Assembly: GCA_949126835.1 (NCBI GenBank)
Contig: OX421503.1
Location: forward strand, 6,349,457 to 6,413,456
Direction: 5' to 3'
Length of the DNA: 64,000 nucleotides
From: Anisus vortex
Taxonomy: Eukaryota; Mollusca; Gastropoda; Planorbidae
Position 1 is the stretch's first letter, and each line of letters begins with the position of its first letter. A program made the translations under genes and the position numbers. The notes beneath the pieces are model-generated. The model searched no databases, was not told where the DNA came from, and worked only from the letters and a program-made list of their open reading frames with translations. This document shows positions 32,325 to 44,333 of the stretch, in pieces.

Positions 32325-32490
32325 GTGGCCTTAGGGCATGGGATGGGTTGCCTGAACAAACCAGGGAAAGCAGGAATTTAACATAATTTAAAACATTAAT
32401 AAAAATGCAAGTCTAGATTCGAAAAGGATGAGCGTAGGATGCTATATTCTTCTTTATGGCGTGAGCGTCTGTAGTGTATAAGATAAGTAA
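32325..32490 (+). repeat. 3' tail of jockey/CR1-like LINE
   Basis: Matches 16895-17060: GGCATGGGATGGGTTGCCTG, AACATTAATAAAAATGCAAG, GATGAGCGTAGGA, GTGTATAAGATAAG. Confidence 0.8.
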
Positions 32491-33593
32491 GTAAAGTATG
32501 TAATTTTCTTTTCTAATGCAACGAGAAAAAAGAGTAATTGTGATGCAATACTCAGTATCTTAACTCGTCCCCTTAACTATTCCAATGGATCCTTCAGAGC
32601 AGTGTGGTGTTATTGACAATTTTCTGACCCACACACAAATTATACATTTCACAATAGTGGTAAATGCAATACGAGATACAAGATTAAAAATAACATGTAC
32701 AATGATACAAATGTTTTAAAACACATCGTTAATGAAGATCATTAAAATAAAAAATAAAAAAGTCAAAAGAATGGAGTACAGTTTATAAAGAAAACACAAT
32801 GAAAATTATAGACAAGTAATGCAAAACAAATATATCATTTACACCTTACTAAAAAAATAAATAGATACATTTTTTTCTTTTGAAAAAGAAATAGGCCTAA
32901 ACCTCTGTTTGATCACAAATCATTCTACATTTATTCGAACTACAGTAATACTTTGATTCGTTGTTCTCGTTATCGTTGACTACCCTTTATAATAATCTAA
33001 AAAACAAGAAAGAAAAAATAAAAATAAGCCACACTCACAAAAAGGGTGATACCTTTATTGTCCACACATATTTAAATTATTTTAGTTTACACAAATAGAG
33101 CTTTGTATAGCTTACTAGCGGCATGGTTAAGTCTCAAGACACTGGTTTAAATTCATTCACATATTATATAGCGTTTCATATATAAACCCATTCATGATTT
33201 TTTTCATTGTAAGTTAGAATAATCATTTTGTCCAATTTAGAAATAGTAACAATAAAATACGTTTGTTCTAAGAATGTGTTTTCGTAATGACGAAACCGTC
33301 TTTTTATCTTTTAAACATAGCTATCATATGTTTAATACATTAACTGTATTTTTAGTTTGAATCTGATAATTGGTAAGACTAGTCAATGACCAATGGGTAG
33401 GTGCCACTAACAAATTGGCTAAAGTGGCAACACTGAGATACTGACCAGATAACACGAGGTCACAATAAGGCGGGAACGGTCACGTGGGTCCAAGGTCAAC
33501 AGGTGAGACGCCAAGTGAACCTTAGAGAGTTAGAAACAAGTCGGAGTTCGAAACAGTGTTAGATTCAGTCTCAGGTCGAAGTTACAGAAATAG
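32491..33593. other. AT-rich stretch; possible LTR remnant
   Basis: No gene is seen. About 33400-33590 is less AT-rich (GTGGCAACACTGAG, AGAGTTAGAAACAAGTCGG) and resembles the R-U5 end of an LTR, but it has no partner in the window. Confidence 0.3.
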
Positions 33594-33986
33594 TCAATAC
33601 ATTTTTCTGGACCACATGGCAGTAACATTCAGATTTCTCAATGGATCGACAATATTTTGCACATTACCCATAACTACATTTTGATCAGTTGTTAGTGTCA
33701 TTGTCTTCAGAGGAAAAGGAGACTGCGAAATCGTCCATTGATGATGAAAGGATGCCATATAATTGTTATCTACTCTTACGACAATCACCACTGCAGTTTT
33801 TGCATTCTTCACATAATCTATTTCGGCTGTTTCACTACAAGTTACCATGTTTTCACTTTTGGGTTTTGATCGTTTTAAACATGTGTGTACTGCGCTCTTC
33901 TGTTTATTAGCGGAAGCCTCATTTGCTTCCTTCTCCTTTTTCTTTTCCCAGCCAGATACATATTTTCTACCAACGCCTCTTGACGT
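33594..33986 (-). pseudogene. Possible hAT/ZMYM-type transposase N-terminal fragment
   Basis: A minus-strand frame is open for about 131 codons after a stop at 33987. It begins TSRGVGRKYVSGWEKKKEK, continues with a basic stretch (CLKRSKPKSEN) and then EIDYVKNAKTAVVIVVRVDN. The xKYxSGxEKxKxKxE start resembles the N-terminus of TTF/ZMYM-type hAT proteins. No zinc-binding cluster or catalytic core follows. It may be a decayed fragment or an unrelated exon. Confidence 0.25.
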
Positions 33987-36179
33987 TTAGGTAGTTTTCT
34001 TGCCATCTCACACTAAAAACATAATTTAAAAAAATAACAAAATACAGTGTTAACTGATTTATTACATCGTTGCTTGATTAAGTGATTTCACCTTTGACTA
34101 CGACAAAATGCAATTTAAAGTTTTAAAATATTCAATTTAGTTACCGAGTTATAAGCATTTGTTTAATATTAGTATCAGTCGGAAAATGTCGCCTTTTTAT
34201 TTTTCCTATTGAGTTTACATAGGTCTAATCCTAAACATGAATGTCGGACTATTCAATGGGCTTTATTCACAAGTATTTCCGGGTCACGTGCTGTGCAAGA
34301 AATTGTTTGTTTACAAAATGGAGAAACTAATAATAAGTTGTCTTATTGTGATCAGATTCCATCGTTAAATCTTCATAAAATAAAACTAAACGATGTTTTC
34401 ATCGATATCCGCTGATAGATACAAACTTCTAAAATGCATGGCATAGCGAAAATAAGACAATATAACATAGTACGGTATTATGTTTCAAGCACTTTGTAGA
34501 TGAAGACGGAGACTTTCTTGTTTCAACCTTTCACTGTAGGCCAAAGTCACGGCCATAGTAAGTGTACTTGCCATTGGCCTAGATCTTCTTAGCTTAAGTC
34601 AATAATAAAATGATTTCATAAAATCATTCTCCTAGGCAATTTGTATGTCTGATTAGCTAATAGAGCGTTTGCAATGGACGGAGATTAAGTTTTTTAGTGA
34701 CGTCATTTGTAAATAGACGAACAAATATGGCATATGGTGGAATCTCTTAACATGCCAAATACACATATGAATATTGGCTATCCTACTGAAAAATAAGGAG
34801 GCAAATAGTAGACGGCCTACTGTAGATTAATTGATTAATGTGATTAGGCTTTGGCCGGCTAGACCTATTTACACTTTCAATTTCCCTTTATAGGCCTAAA
34901 CTTTTAATGTTTCGTATGCTAGGCTAATGGGCTAATGGCTAAGTAGGGCAGCGACGATGCCAAGTGATAGTGTTGGTGAATAGGCTATCTAGTCTAGTCA
35001 CTATAGGATCGCATCGTCTATGATCTATGTCTATGATAATAATAAAATAGCCTATTTTATTTAACAGACATAATACAGCTTAAATCATAAAAAGACTTAA
35101 AACACAAAACATCATTTAAAAAAAGCTCGAGCCTATATGAAACTTTATTAATACAGCGGCCATTGTACTTGTACACCACTACACAAAGTAAACACAAATC
35201 ACGTGCTTTTTGTCACGTGATTGCTAACGCCCCATACAACTCATTAATTGCCTATTAACCAAGACCAAACTTTACTAATATGTTATTTATTGTTAGGCTA
35301 TAACAGTTATAACCCCAACACAAACATAGTCATAGGCTATAGGCCTACTGAATGATATTGTAAAATTGTGCTATATATTAGGCCTAGGCTATCTAATAAT
35401 AATAATGATTTGTGTATTTTTATTATTTGAATTATAATTCAATACAATTACTAGGTATTTTGTTACAAACGGCAGGTATTATATTTTATTCGATTACTTC
35501 ATACCGGACAGTCTATTGAAATACCGAAGTATACGGCACAAACAAAAAAAAACGGACACCTGCCAAATCCTATATGAAAGTAAAGAATTAAATCAAACAT
35601 GTTTAAGATTTATGTAGTGGAGTTTAGAATTAAGTTTAGTCGTTTGCAGAACCGGGTAAATTATGCTAGTCTTTTCAATTAACTACGATTGTATGGTTTT
35701 GTTGCTTAGTTGTTGAAATGTAAGGAAGGCATTTTTTAAAAACATTTTATCCGAAAAACATAAGTGTACTAATAAAAATATTCAACATATTATTTACACA
35801 CATGCAAGAAAAAAAATAATACTTGCCTCATTCAATTTCAGTTTGAGAATATAGGCCTGTATTTTATCGAAAAGGGTAATTTAATTGTACCAATATAGTT
35901 CTGTTTGAAGAAACATGTATTCTAGCGTTCTTAAAGCGTTATCAAAGCAACTTTGGTTCAAACGTTTCTTTGACACAGCTGTTACATTTATTCCTAAAAA
36001 AAAACATGTTGAATTTTTCAACGTATAGTGTTTGCAAAACGAAAAACAAATACATCTAAAAATGTATCATTTTGTCAAAAACTGAAAGCAACATTATTAG
36101 TTGAATTTTCGAATATTATTATGTATATGTCTTGAAGCTCAAAACTATGCAAGTATTTGTATTTCAGACTTCAAATCAA
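33987..36179. other. AT-rich stretch, nothing firm
   Basis: Many TAGGCCTA-like words occur (34800-35400). No open frame, RNA gene or repeat copy could be supported. Confidence 0.4.
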
Positions 36180-36285
36180 AAGAGTTAGTCGTAAGAAAAC
36201 CATGGGGATCACTAAGAACTTATAATTGAAATATTTAAGTTTATAATTTAGTTAGTTAGTAAAAATGTTTATAATTTCATTCCAG

Positions 36286-36411
36286 GACTTCAAATGTGAA
36301 CCTACAAGAAATATTTTAGTGGCTAAAAGAGAAGTCATCAAAATTAAAGAGGAGACTCTAACAACCGATACGCATAGGACACATTTATTTTCAGTTGAGA
36401 AGGAGCGTTAA
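36286..36411 (+). CDS. Possible terminal exon inside the dispersed repeat
   Basis: Acceptor TTTCATTCCAG followed by a phase-0 frame of 41 codons and TAA. It starts DFKCEPTRNILVAKRE, includes EVIKIKEET, and ends SVEKER. The paralogous stretch in the other arm (about 49435-49555, minus) keeps most residues (DFKCKPTRNTLETKRE) but has lost the acceptor and gained a stop. No family is recognised. It may be chance conservation of a repeat. Confidence 0.25.
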   Translation, partial: DFKCEPTRNILVAKREVIKIKEETLTTDTHRTHLFSVEKER

Positions 36412-36854
36412 TAAGTTAAGATACCTTTTACACAAGTAAATGACACGAATTATTTTTGAAATGTTGAATGACAGAGCAAAACAAAAAATAAGTATTTGTA
36501 TTTGTATATGCAAGCCTACGTAGGGCCAAATAAAAATGTCAATTTGTTTCTATCAAAATATAAATAACTTGCCCATGATAATTCAAAGATTTGTTTTTTA
36601 GTTTTATCTCCGGTACTATGCATTTGAAAATTGATTGTGCATAAAACATGTATTTGTTGGCCAGCCAAAATTAATTTTTCGCGCATCTACTGCTTTGGGC
36701 TTATTAAGTTATAATAATCATAAATTGCTTGCATAATATTTACAATTATATTACAATTGAATGCATAATATTAACAATCTGAGCAATAATTAAAACATTT
36801 GTTGTTCCTTATAAGGGGTTAAATTCGACATTCAACATCATGCGTGGCGAAAAT

Positions 36855-36985
36855 GATGTGTACCCGACCTTAGTTGGGGTAAAGTAAAGGCGGCTGTGCA
36901 TAGTGCTTGCCCCACATTCACCTAGGATGCCGTGGCCACAGAAACTGGTGAACGCTGCTTTGCCGACCTTTGGATTAATTCAGTC
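36855..36985 (+). repeat. SINE body, headless copy
   Basis: Matches the SINE at 865-1095: CCTTAGTTGGGGTAAAGTAA, GCCGTGGCCACAGAAAC, AACGCTGCTTTGCCG. Confidence 0.65.
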
Positions 36986-37762
36986 TGACGGGTACTTTAC
37001 TTATAATGTTAATGCTGATAATCTTGACGAGACGTTTTTGTTTTGTTCCTTTTCTGTGACCTAGTCACCAATTTGGGAATCACTGACACTCGAGCCTATA
37101 ACACGCTCGACTTCAAGTTCTGATGAAAGGATGTATTCCTACTTCCTTATTAATCTTACGCATTCGATATTAGCATTCATCATGTTGAAATTTCTCGATA
37201 TTGTCAGGGTGCCTCCAGGGTCATGGAGAGTGCGTCAAACGTAATGATGAGAAGAAAACATTGTAATGAAGCACTCCTGAGATCAGAAGATAATAATTCT
37301 TATCCTAGAGAACTGGATAACACACAAAGAGAATAAGATTAAAGACGTTTTAGAAAAAAGAAAGGAAAGCATGTAAAAATAAAACAAAAGAAAATTATGA
37401 TACAACATTTTTTGTTTATGTTTATCGATTGGTAAATTTTTTGTTTTTTTAATTTTTTTTTTTGCATGCCTGCGCACAACTGTTAACCCTTTTTAGCGAT
37501 ATTCGACTTCTTTGTTGTTATTTCTTTGCTCTTTCAGTACAAACCTGACCGCTTCGTGTCTTTAGTTGTTGTTTCGTTAATTTTTTTCGCACCATATTAA
37601 GGTGTTGGTCTGTAAACTGTTCTCCTTCCCAGATCCTTTAAAACTCTGACCATCCACTGGATCATGTCAGTCGATAATTACACATCCAGAAAGCAAAACC
37701 AACTAATTAGAGTTAAAAACGGACAGTGTTATTTTAGCTGGTTTCACTACATGTGACATGCT

Positions 37763-37834
37763 GTTTCCTTAGCGTAGTGGTTAGCGTCTTCACCTTCTAT
37801 GCTTGCCATCCTGGTTCGATTCCTCACGATGGCT
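37763..37834 (+). repeat. tRNA-like sequence, probably SINE head
   Basis: A box TTAGCGTAGTGGTTAGCG and B box GGTTCGATTCC are well spaced for pol III. The T stem (CCTGG with CCTCA) and the acceptor stem do not pair well, so it is not called a working tRNA. Confidence 0.45.
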
Positions 37835-38172
37835 CATTTTTTTTTTACTTTTTTTTATTTATATTCGTTTTCTATCAATATTGTAAAGCTTTTAATACTT
37901 AAAACTTTCCTAAATTGTTTTCAGTAAAAAAAAATATAATAATTATATTTTTGACGCTTGCGAAAGACGGGTGTTTGATTCTCATCGACAGGGGTTGTCC
38001 TAACTTTTGTTAAAAAAAAAGAGAAGCATATTTAACCCGATTACAATATTTTTGTTAAATTACTTTCTGAAATGTTTTCACTAAATAAATATTAATTATA
38101 TTTTTTAAATTATTATATATTTCTGTTCATTGTAGTTTATGAAATAATTTAAATATATAGATCTATGCTTAT
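37835..38172. other. AT-rich stretch, nothing recognised
   Basis: A weak tRNA-like patch near 37960-38000 (GTGTTTGATTCTCATC) only. Confidence 0.35.
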
Positions 38173-38848
38173 TGTTACGTCCACAATCCCCTTGTGGCCA
38201 GAGCTGTGTAGATCTTGCTGATAATTCTCGTTAGTCCTAGGGGAGACTTTAATTATTAGTATTTATGTTTCAGTATTACACGAACTCTTCTTATAGTCCT
38301 GGGCACAAATTCAGTATTTGTATTCCAACATTTCCTTTCTTGTACATTATGGTAGTAGATAAGTCTTATAGTAATGTATAAAACACAATAGGATAGTAAC
38401 TCGACAAGGAAACTTCAGTGTAACTGTTGTTGATAGTTTATTTCAGGTGGTATGTTCAATATATACAATATATTTATTATGTACAGTTAGAATAAAATAG
38501 TGCAAACACAAACGTTCTCAAAGGAACATATTTTGAAACTCTCTGTCTTTCAGACAAAACAAATCATTAAATACTATCCGAGTGGTGCAAGGGATAGACC
38601 CATTACCAGTAGGGGTGAAAATCATGGTATCATTACAAAACTCATAACAAAAACGATAGGAACTTCCCCTATTAAATAATGAGTCGTTCCCAGACTCTGA
38701 GAATTTGAGATCAACACAGAATCCCAACATTACCTAGAACCTTTTATTTTCCTACTAAACGTCCTAATATGGTGTGTAGTAAGAAAAGAGAGAGAGAGAG
38801 GAATAAACATTGCGTGTTCCAATTCTTGGAAAAACAATATACATGACA
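38173..38848 (-). repeat. 3' LTR of family-1 copy 2
   Basis: 676 bp. About five differences from its partner at 44334-45010 were seen by eye, slightly more than between the LTRs of copy 1. Confidence 0.92.
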
Positions 38849-40122
38849 CGCCCCCACCCAATGAAAAAAATAATGTACCATAATTACCCAAGTAATACTC
38901 AACATGGTACATTTTTCGAACTTAACACTATCGTTTTAACAACCATCAATCAATGGAAGATTATAACACAATTTAAGCAAACATGGCTCACTGGCACAAC
39001 TAAATTATAAAAAGTGTCACTACCCAATGGTAATTGTGATTATAACGTGATGGACACATATTTCCCCGTTAATATTAATATTAACTAATGTCTCAACAAG
39101 TACAAATAATTCAAAAAATATTCTAGTCATTCTTATTTTAACTATGTACAGTTGTGTGGATTTCCACCAAAAATTTGCAAAAAGTCTTAATCTATTTAAA
39201 CAAGTATAACATTGCTCAAACTCTGTCAATTTTCAACAGTTTACTTCTAATATACCAACCAAAAGATAAGTAATACATAACTCGAATCAAACCATAGGTT
39301 ACTTCCCCTTTAAATTACAGTGTCAACTTGACATTAACAGGGTTCATACCTAAGATGATGATACTTCCCCTTTTCTCAAATATGAGGAGAAAATACGCTC
39401 TAGTTACGATTACTACAGTAATCTCAATATTAAAATGTAATCCACTATTATGCGTTTTTGGCAAATTTGAAAGTTTAATATAAAAGTTTGTTCAAGGTTG
39501 AATGAGTGTACACCTTTAGGTACCTTTGTTTCCCTCCGTTCCTGGATATATGGAATATATATAACCTATACAACATAGTGAATATCCACTAGTTTTTCCC
39601 ATTCTATTACCATGATATAACAATTTAGCAATAGATTTCCAATATTATCTATTAATTTATACCAATTGATATTACATCTCTTTCTAAGATAAAAATTGTA
39701 CATATTATTATTTAGTTCCATTCATTAACTAAAATAAAACAAGATAATATATCAACTAGCTCAAAGTTTTCCCACTTAATTGCATGTGATGACAATTACT
39801 TTTATCCATACATATCAAGTAAATACGTGCATATCATATATGTATTGCATCATGCATCAACATTTAAATGGAATTTCTTTTCCATAATCAAATGAATTTA
39901 AAATATATCAGAACATCAATATTATACATGATTATAAGAATTATTAATACTTTCAAAAGACTTGACTTCTGTATGATACAAGTATTCTATAGGTATTCCA
40001 TAATCAAAATTCAAACGAATGATAGGTTATCATGACACATTCTTAATGAATAAGTGAGATGATCTGAAAAAGAAGTATATGGTTATTCAATCAATCATGT
40101 AGCACCCGAGATAGAGTATCAG

Positions 40123-43100
40123 CTATGACCTTGTCTCTATCTTGTCGATGATACGGGGAATGGGATACCAGTCGGTCTCTGTCAAATTACTTAATTTCCC
40201 AAAGTCTCTATAAAACTGCAGTGTGTGGTCGGCTTTTGGTACCATCACACAGGGTGTAGACCATTTGCTATCACATTTTTCTCCTATGTCATCTTCTAAC
40301 ATATACTTTACATCTAATTTAATATGCTCAGGTCTGATGGGGTCAAATGGATGCTGTTTAATAGACCTGGCACTGTTGGTTAACACTACATCGTGCTCTA
40401 TTACATGTGTCCTACTGGGAACATTTGTAAACATTGACTTATTTTCATGTACCAGCTCAATAATCTTATCCTTATCTTCTACCGGAAGATGTTCTAGCCT
40501 TGTATCTAAACTCTTAAGGGCATCTGTATTATTAAGTTTACTTTCTGCAAACTTATATTCTATCCTAGATAAATCCGTCGAGACTCTAGCTAATGAAATC
40601 ATGGGGACCTCCCGTGGTTTACTCTTTTCCCTGGAAACATAGGGCTTAAGTAAATTAATATGGCATACCCTCTGTTTTTGTCTCCGGTCAGGAGTCTTTA
40701 TCAAATAATTGACCTCGCCAAGCTTTGACTCTATCTCATAGGGTCCACTAAACTTTGCACTTAAAGGCTGATTTTGCAAAGGTAGAAACACAAGAACTTT
40801 GTCACCTGGTGCAAACGTTCTAGCTGTAGCTTTACGGTCATAGTTCTGTCTCATACGCTCCTGCATCTGTGGAAAATGAATCTTCACATGGTTAAAAGCA
40901 TGATAAAGCCTATTTTTAAATTTATCTACAGATGACAAAAGTCCAATCGGTTCACTGTCCGTTAGCCAAGTTTCATGTAGAAGTTTCAACGGACCTCTGA
41001 CCGAGTGTCCATACACAAGTTCGAATGGGCTAAACCCCAGGGATTCCTGAGTGGCCTCCCTTGCAGCGAACAGTACATAAGGCACACCCTTATCCCAGTC
41101 TTTCTCCTTTTCATAACAGTACTTTTTAAGCATCGATTTTAATGTCTGACGAAACCTTTCCAGAGCTCCCTGGCTCTCAGGATGATAGGCACTTGATAGC
41201 CTATGGCTTATCCCTAATTGTTCCATGACTTGTTTGAAAATGTTCGAAGTAAAGTTAGTCCCCTGGTCGGACTGTACTGTCTTCGGTAGGCCATAACGTG
41301 TGAAGAAATTTGTCAGGGCGTCTACCACCTTCACTGTTGTTATGTTCTGCAACGGAATGGCTTCCGGGAAGCGAGTGGATGAACACATGACTGTGAGCAG
41401 GTATTGAAAACCGGCTTTTGTTTTCGGCAACGGGCCCACGCAATCAATGAGTATATGACTGAATGGTTCGTCGAACGCTGGTATCGGCTGGAGTGGAGCG
41501 ACAGGAATTCGTTGGTTAGGACGTCCTACTATTTGGCATACGTGGCAAGTCTTGCAGTATTGTTCGACGTCTCTTCTCAGTCCTGGCCAGTAGAAGTAAG
41601 GGAGGATACGGTGGTGCGTTTTTCGGACTCCCATGTGACCAGCGAAAGGAAGATCATGCGCCATACGCAGTATATCTTGACGATAGCACTTAGGTATTAC
41701 AATCTGGTGAATACTGTCCCACTCGTTTGTACCTGAGTTGAGCGGTTTCGACTTTCTCATCAACACTTCATCTTTCATGTAGAAACATTCCGCCATTGCA
41801 TCTGCAGTCTTTTCATCAACAGCTTTCATTCTGAGTTGCATTATTACTTCGTCATTCAATTGTTCTTTCACCAATTTCTGCTTTGGTGACAAAATGTTAT
41901 CGTTCTCGGTTGTATCACCAGTTGTTAGTTCAGCAAAGAACGTAGCACTTAAATCGATGTCAGGTGTTTCTGTTATCACTGTTTCATTCGCATGTGTGTC
42001 TTCAGAATAGACAAACACATATTTCGTTGCACTACACGGCGTAGCAGGAGTCTTTACCGACTTCTTTTTCTGCATTGCTCTTGTCAGTGCACATGTTGGG
42101 CGTTCATTGGCAGGACGTAGGTTTTTGTCCTCCGCCATCTTTGTCTCCAACACTTTAACCATGGGCTCGACAGTGACTCTGCCGCCCATAATGTCATTTC
42201 CTAATATCATGGAAACGCCTTTGACGGGTAGTGCGCGCCACACTCCCACTACGATGTTACCTGTAAAAATATCCGACTCGAGTTTTATTCTGTGCAGTGG
42301 AGCTTCCACAGCCTCCATACTAGCACCTCTCAGCACAACAGACTCACCGGTACTGGTGGCATCTGTTAACGGCACACTGCCCTCCAGGATCACGCTGACA
42401 GCAGAACCCGTGTCACGTAATATCTGTATTTTCTTCTTGCTGAGTACATCGACTTCTGTCGACACTGTCCCCTCGTAGACAAAGGGTCGAAAATCGGATA
42501 GGTCGTCCTCTTCCGGGACTTCAGGAACCATCTGTTCCTCACGGCATTCTGAAAGCATAATAGATTGAGTACAGCTATTCTCTTTTACCTTAGATAGACT
42601 GTTCTCAAAAACCATCGACTCCACAACTATGGGCGATGCCGGCCGCATTTCTTTTGAGTTTCTTGACCCTGTGTTGCACACTTCTTCTGCCTGCTTGCTA
42701 TCTTTCTGCACTCTGGCACAGTGTAGAATAGCACCTTGCTTCTTGGTAAGGATCCAACAATCTTTTTTCATGTGGCCCTCTTTCTTGCAATTGAAACATA
42801 CCACCTTTGCTTTATTTACATCTGTCTGCTTCCTGAAATGAACTAAGTTACTATTATTATTTACACCACTGTTCTTATTATTGTTTTCACTTGTCTCTTT
42901 TGGTTTACTAGCCTCCTTGGGCTCTGGTTTGTGCACTTTGGGTTTGTCAGCATAATATGGCTTTATGCTGGCGTGAATTATGGCATAATTATCTGCCAAT
43001 CTAGCAGCTTCATGCACATCTTCAACCCCTCGGTCTGAGATGTGGGTTTTAATATCCACTCGAATACAATCATTGAATTTCTCAGACAATATTAGGTTCT

Positions 43101-43914
43101 TGAGTTTATCAAACTCACTTACATTCTGTGACCTTAGCCACTGTTCTAACATTTTCTCCTTTTGTCTCAAAAAGTCTACATGATTTTGATCATATGCCTT
43201 CTTTCTGTCTCTAAATAGCTTTCTATATTTTTCTGGTGTCAGGGAATAACTTTTTAGCACCCTATCTTTGATTACTTCATAGTCATTTATTTCCTCGGGT
43301 GTTAAACTCAACACTACGTCCAATGCTTTTCCTTTGTTGAGAGTTGACCTTAACAATAAAGCCATCTTATCATCAGGGAACTGATAATCTACAGCTATCC
43401 TCTCAAAAAGCAAAAAGAAATCTTGAACATCTTCTTCTCTGAATATAGGCAAGTGTTGCTTCATTGCGCTGATATCCATACCATTGCTGTCCCTACGATG
43501 GTCAGGTCTGTTCATGCGTGCCATCTCTATCCTTTCTCTGCTTTCAATTTCTATCCTAATTCTTTCCAATTCTATTCTCTTCATAGCTAATTGGAATTTT
43601 AGGTTTTCACTCAACCCTTCATCTTCATCATTGTTTGATGATCTAGATGACATATTTCTTACCTCGTCTCCGTGGGCAATTACCTCGCCCCCACTGGGAG
43701 CTACATAACCTTCATTGATATCGTTCTGTCCCACTTCAACTACACTACCAGTGTTCATGGCATTCTGTCCGTTCAAACATGTCATAATTTCTTTGGTCAA
43801 ACGATTACGATTAGGTCTTGCCTGTCCTGCCTCAATCCCAAAGGACTCAGCTAATTCTTTTAGTTCAGCAAATGACATGGCATTAAGTTCCTCACTTGAT
43901 ATATTCGAAGCCAT
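40123..43914 (-). CDS. Gag-protease-integrase-RT-stump polyprotein, copy 2
   Basis: One frame of 1263 codons, the intact form of the frame broken in copy 1. Order: SAP-like N-terminus, E/R coiled coil (20 residues shorter than copy 1), SCAN-like capsid, zinc knuckle CFNCKKEGHMKKDC, protease DTGSAV, integrase zinc domain, core with LIDCVGP, QSDQGTNF and ESQGALERF, and GPYEI domain. A linker (KPYVSREKSKPREVP) leads into the first part of RT up to PRIIDKI. It stops two codons past the deletion junction. About 1160 residues before RT begins are preserved, so Gag, protease and integrase could still be made. Reverse transcription would have to come from another element. Confidence 0.93.
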   Translation of the reverse strand: MASNISSEELNAMSFAELKELAESFGIEAGQARPNRNRLTKEIMTCLNGQNAMNTGSVVEVGQNDINEGYVAPSGGEVIAHGDEVRNMSSRSSNNDEDEGLSENLKFQLAMKRIELERIRIEIESRERIEMARMNRPDHRRDSNGMDISAMKQHLPIFREEDVQDFFLLFERIAVDYQFPDDKMALLLRSTLNKGKALDVVLSLTPEEINDYEVIKDRVLKSYSLTPEKYRKLFRDRKKAYDQNHVDFLRQKEKMLEQWLRSQNVSEFDKLKNLILSEKFNDCIRVDIKTHISDRGVEDVHEAARLADNYAIIHASIKPYYADKPKVHKPEPKEASKPKETSENNNKNSGVNNNSNLVHFRKQTDVNKAKVVCFNCKKEGHMKKDCWILTKKQGAILHCARVQKDSKQAEEVCNTGSRNSKEMRPASPIVVESMVFENSLSKVKENSCTQSIMLSECREEQMVPEVPEEDDLSDFRPFVYEGTVSTEVDVLSKKKIQILRDTGSAVSVILEGSVPLTDATSTGESVVLRGASMEAVEAPLHRIKLESDIFTGNIVVGVWRALPVKGVSMILGNDIMGGRVTVEPMVKVLETKMAEDKNLRPANERPTCALTRAMQKKKSVKTPATPCSATKYVFVYSEDTHANETVITETPDIDLSATFFAELTTGDTTENDNILSPKQKLVKEQLNDEVIMQLRMKAVDEKTADAMAECFYMKDEVLMRKSKPLNSGTNEWDSIHQIVIPKCYRQDILRMAHDLPFAGHMGVRKTHHRILPYFYWPGLRRDVEQYCKTCHVCQIVGRPNQRIPVAPLQPIPAFDEPFSHILIDCVGPLPKTKAGFQYLLTVMCSSTRFPEAIPLQNITTVKVVDALTNFFTRYGLPKTVQSDQGTNFTSNIFKQVMEQLGISHRLSSAYHPESQGALERFRQTLKSMLKKYCYEKEKDWDKGVPYVLFAAREATQESLGFSPFELVYGHSVRGPLKLLHETWLTDSEPIGLLSSVDKFKNRLYHAFNHVKIHFPQMQERMRQNYDRKATARTFAPGDKVLVFLPLQNQPLSAKFSGPYEIESKLGEVNYLIKTPDRRQKQRVCHINLLKPYVSREKSKPREVPMISLARVSTDLSRIEYKFAESKLNNTDALKSLDTRLEHLPVEDKDKIIELVHENKSMFTNVPSRTHVIEHDVVLTNSARSIKQHPFDPIRPEHIKLDVKYMLEDDIGEKCDSKWSTPCVMVPKADHTLQFYRDFGKLSNLTETDWYPIPRIIDKIETRS

Positions 43915-44104
43915 AGTATAGCGTTCGAAATATTTGTGATATTAGAGTAGTATATATTGTATAATAAAATATAACGTTCCAACTTACGATTTGTCCAGAA
44001 ATTTGCACAATATAATATTAAACACTTCGTGGAATCTTCACACTTTCCAAGGAATAAATGCGCAAACCAGTTCTCTCCTCTTTTTAAAAAGAATAGTTTC
44101 ACAG

Positions 44105-44333
44105 TCCTAGAAAACTAAACACAAATATGCCGCTCTCAGTACTACTAATGTCACAAAATATTTAAAGGTCAGGAAAAAATATAACTCAAATTTTCTGTGT
44201 AGATCTACAAATTTTTTCCAATCCTAGATCAAGAAAAGTAGAACTCAAATCTACCGAACGAGACTACCAAATCTTGTCAATCCTAGGTCAGGAAAAGTAG
44301 AACTCAAATATACCGGGCGAGACCACCAAATTT
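44105..44333 (-). repeat. Repeated primer-site leader of copy 2
   Basis: Two diverged tandem units (TCAATCCTAGGTCAGGAAAA, GTAGAACTCAAAT, ACGAGACTACCAAAT). The unit next to the LTR gives a primer-binding candidate TGGTGGTCTCGCCCGGTA (44311-44328, minus) in place of the tRNA-Pro type in copy 1. Confidence 0.6.

Larger units (their letters stand above)
36180..37330 (-). repeat. Dispersed repeat, inverted copy (pairs with 48640-49660)
   Basis: Shares, in reverse order and strand, TTGGCCAGCCAAAATTAAT, CGATACGCATAGGACACA, CCAATTTGGGAATCACTG, CTCGATATTGTCAGGGTG and CCTACTTCCTTATTAATCT with 48640-49660. A SINE body (36855-36985) interrupts this arm only. Confidence 0.7.

Noticed and set aside
37763..37834. 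Functional tRNA gene
   Set aside because: A and B boxes are good, but the T stem and acceptor stem do not pair.
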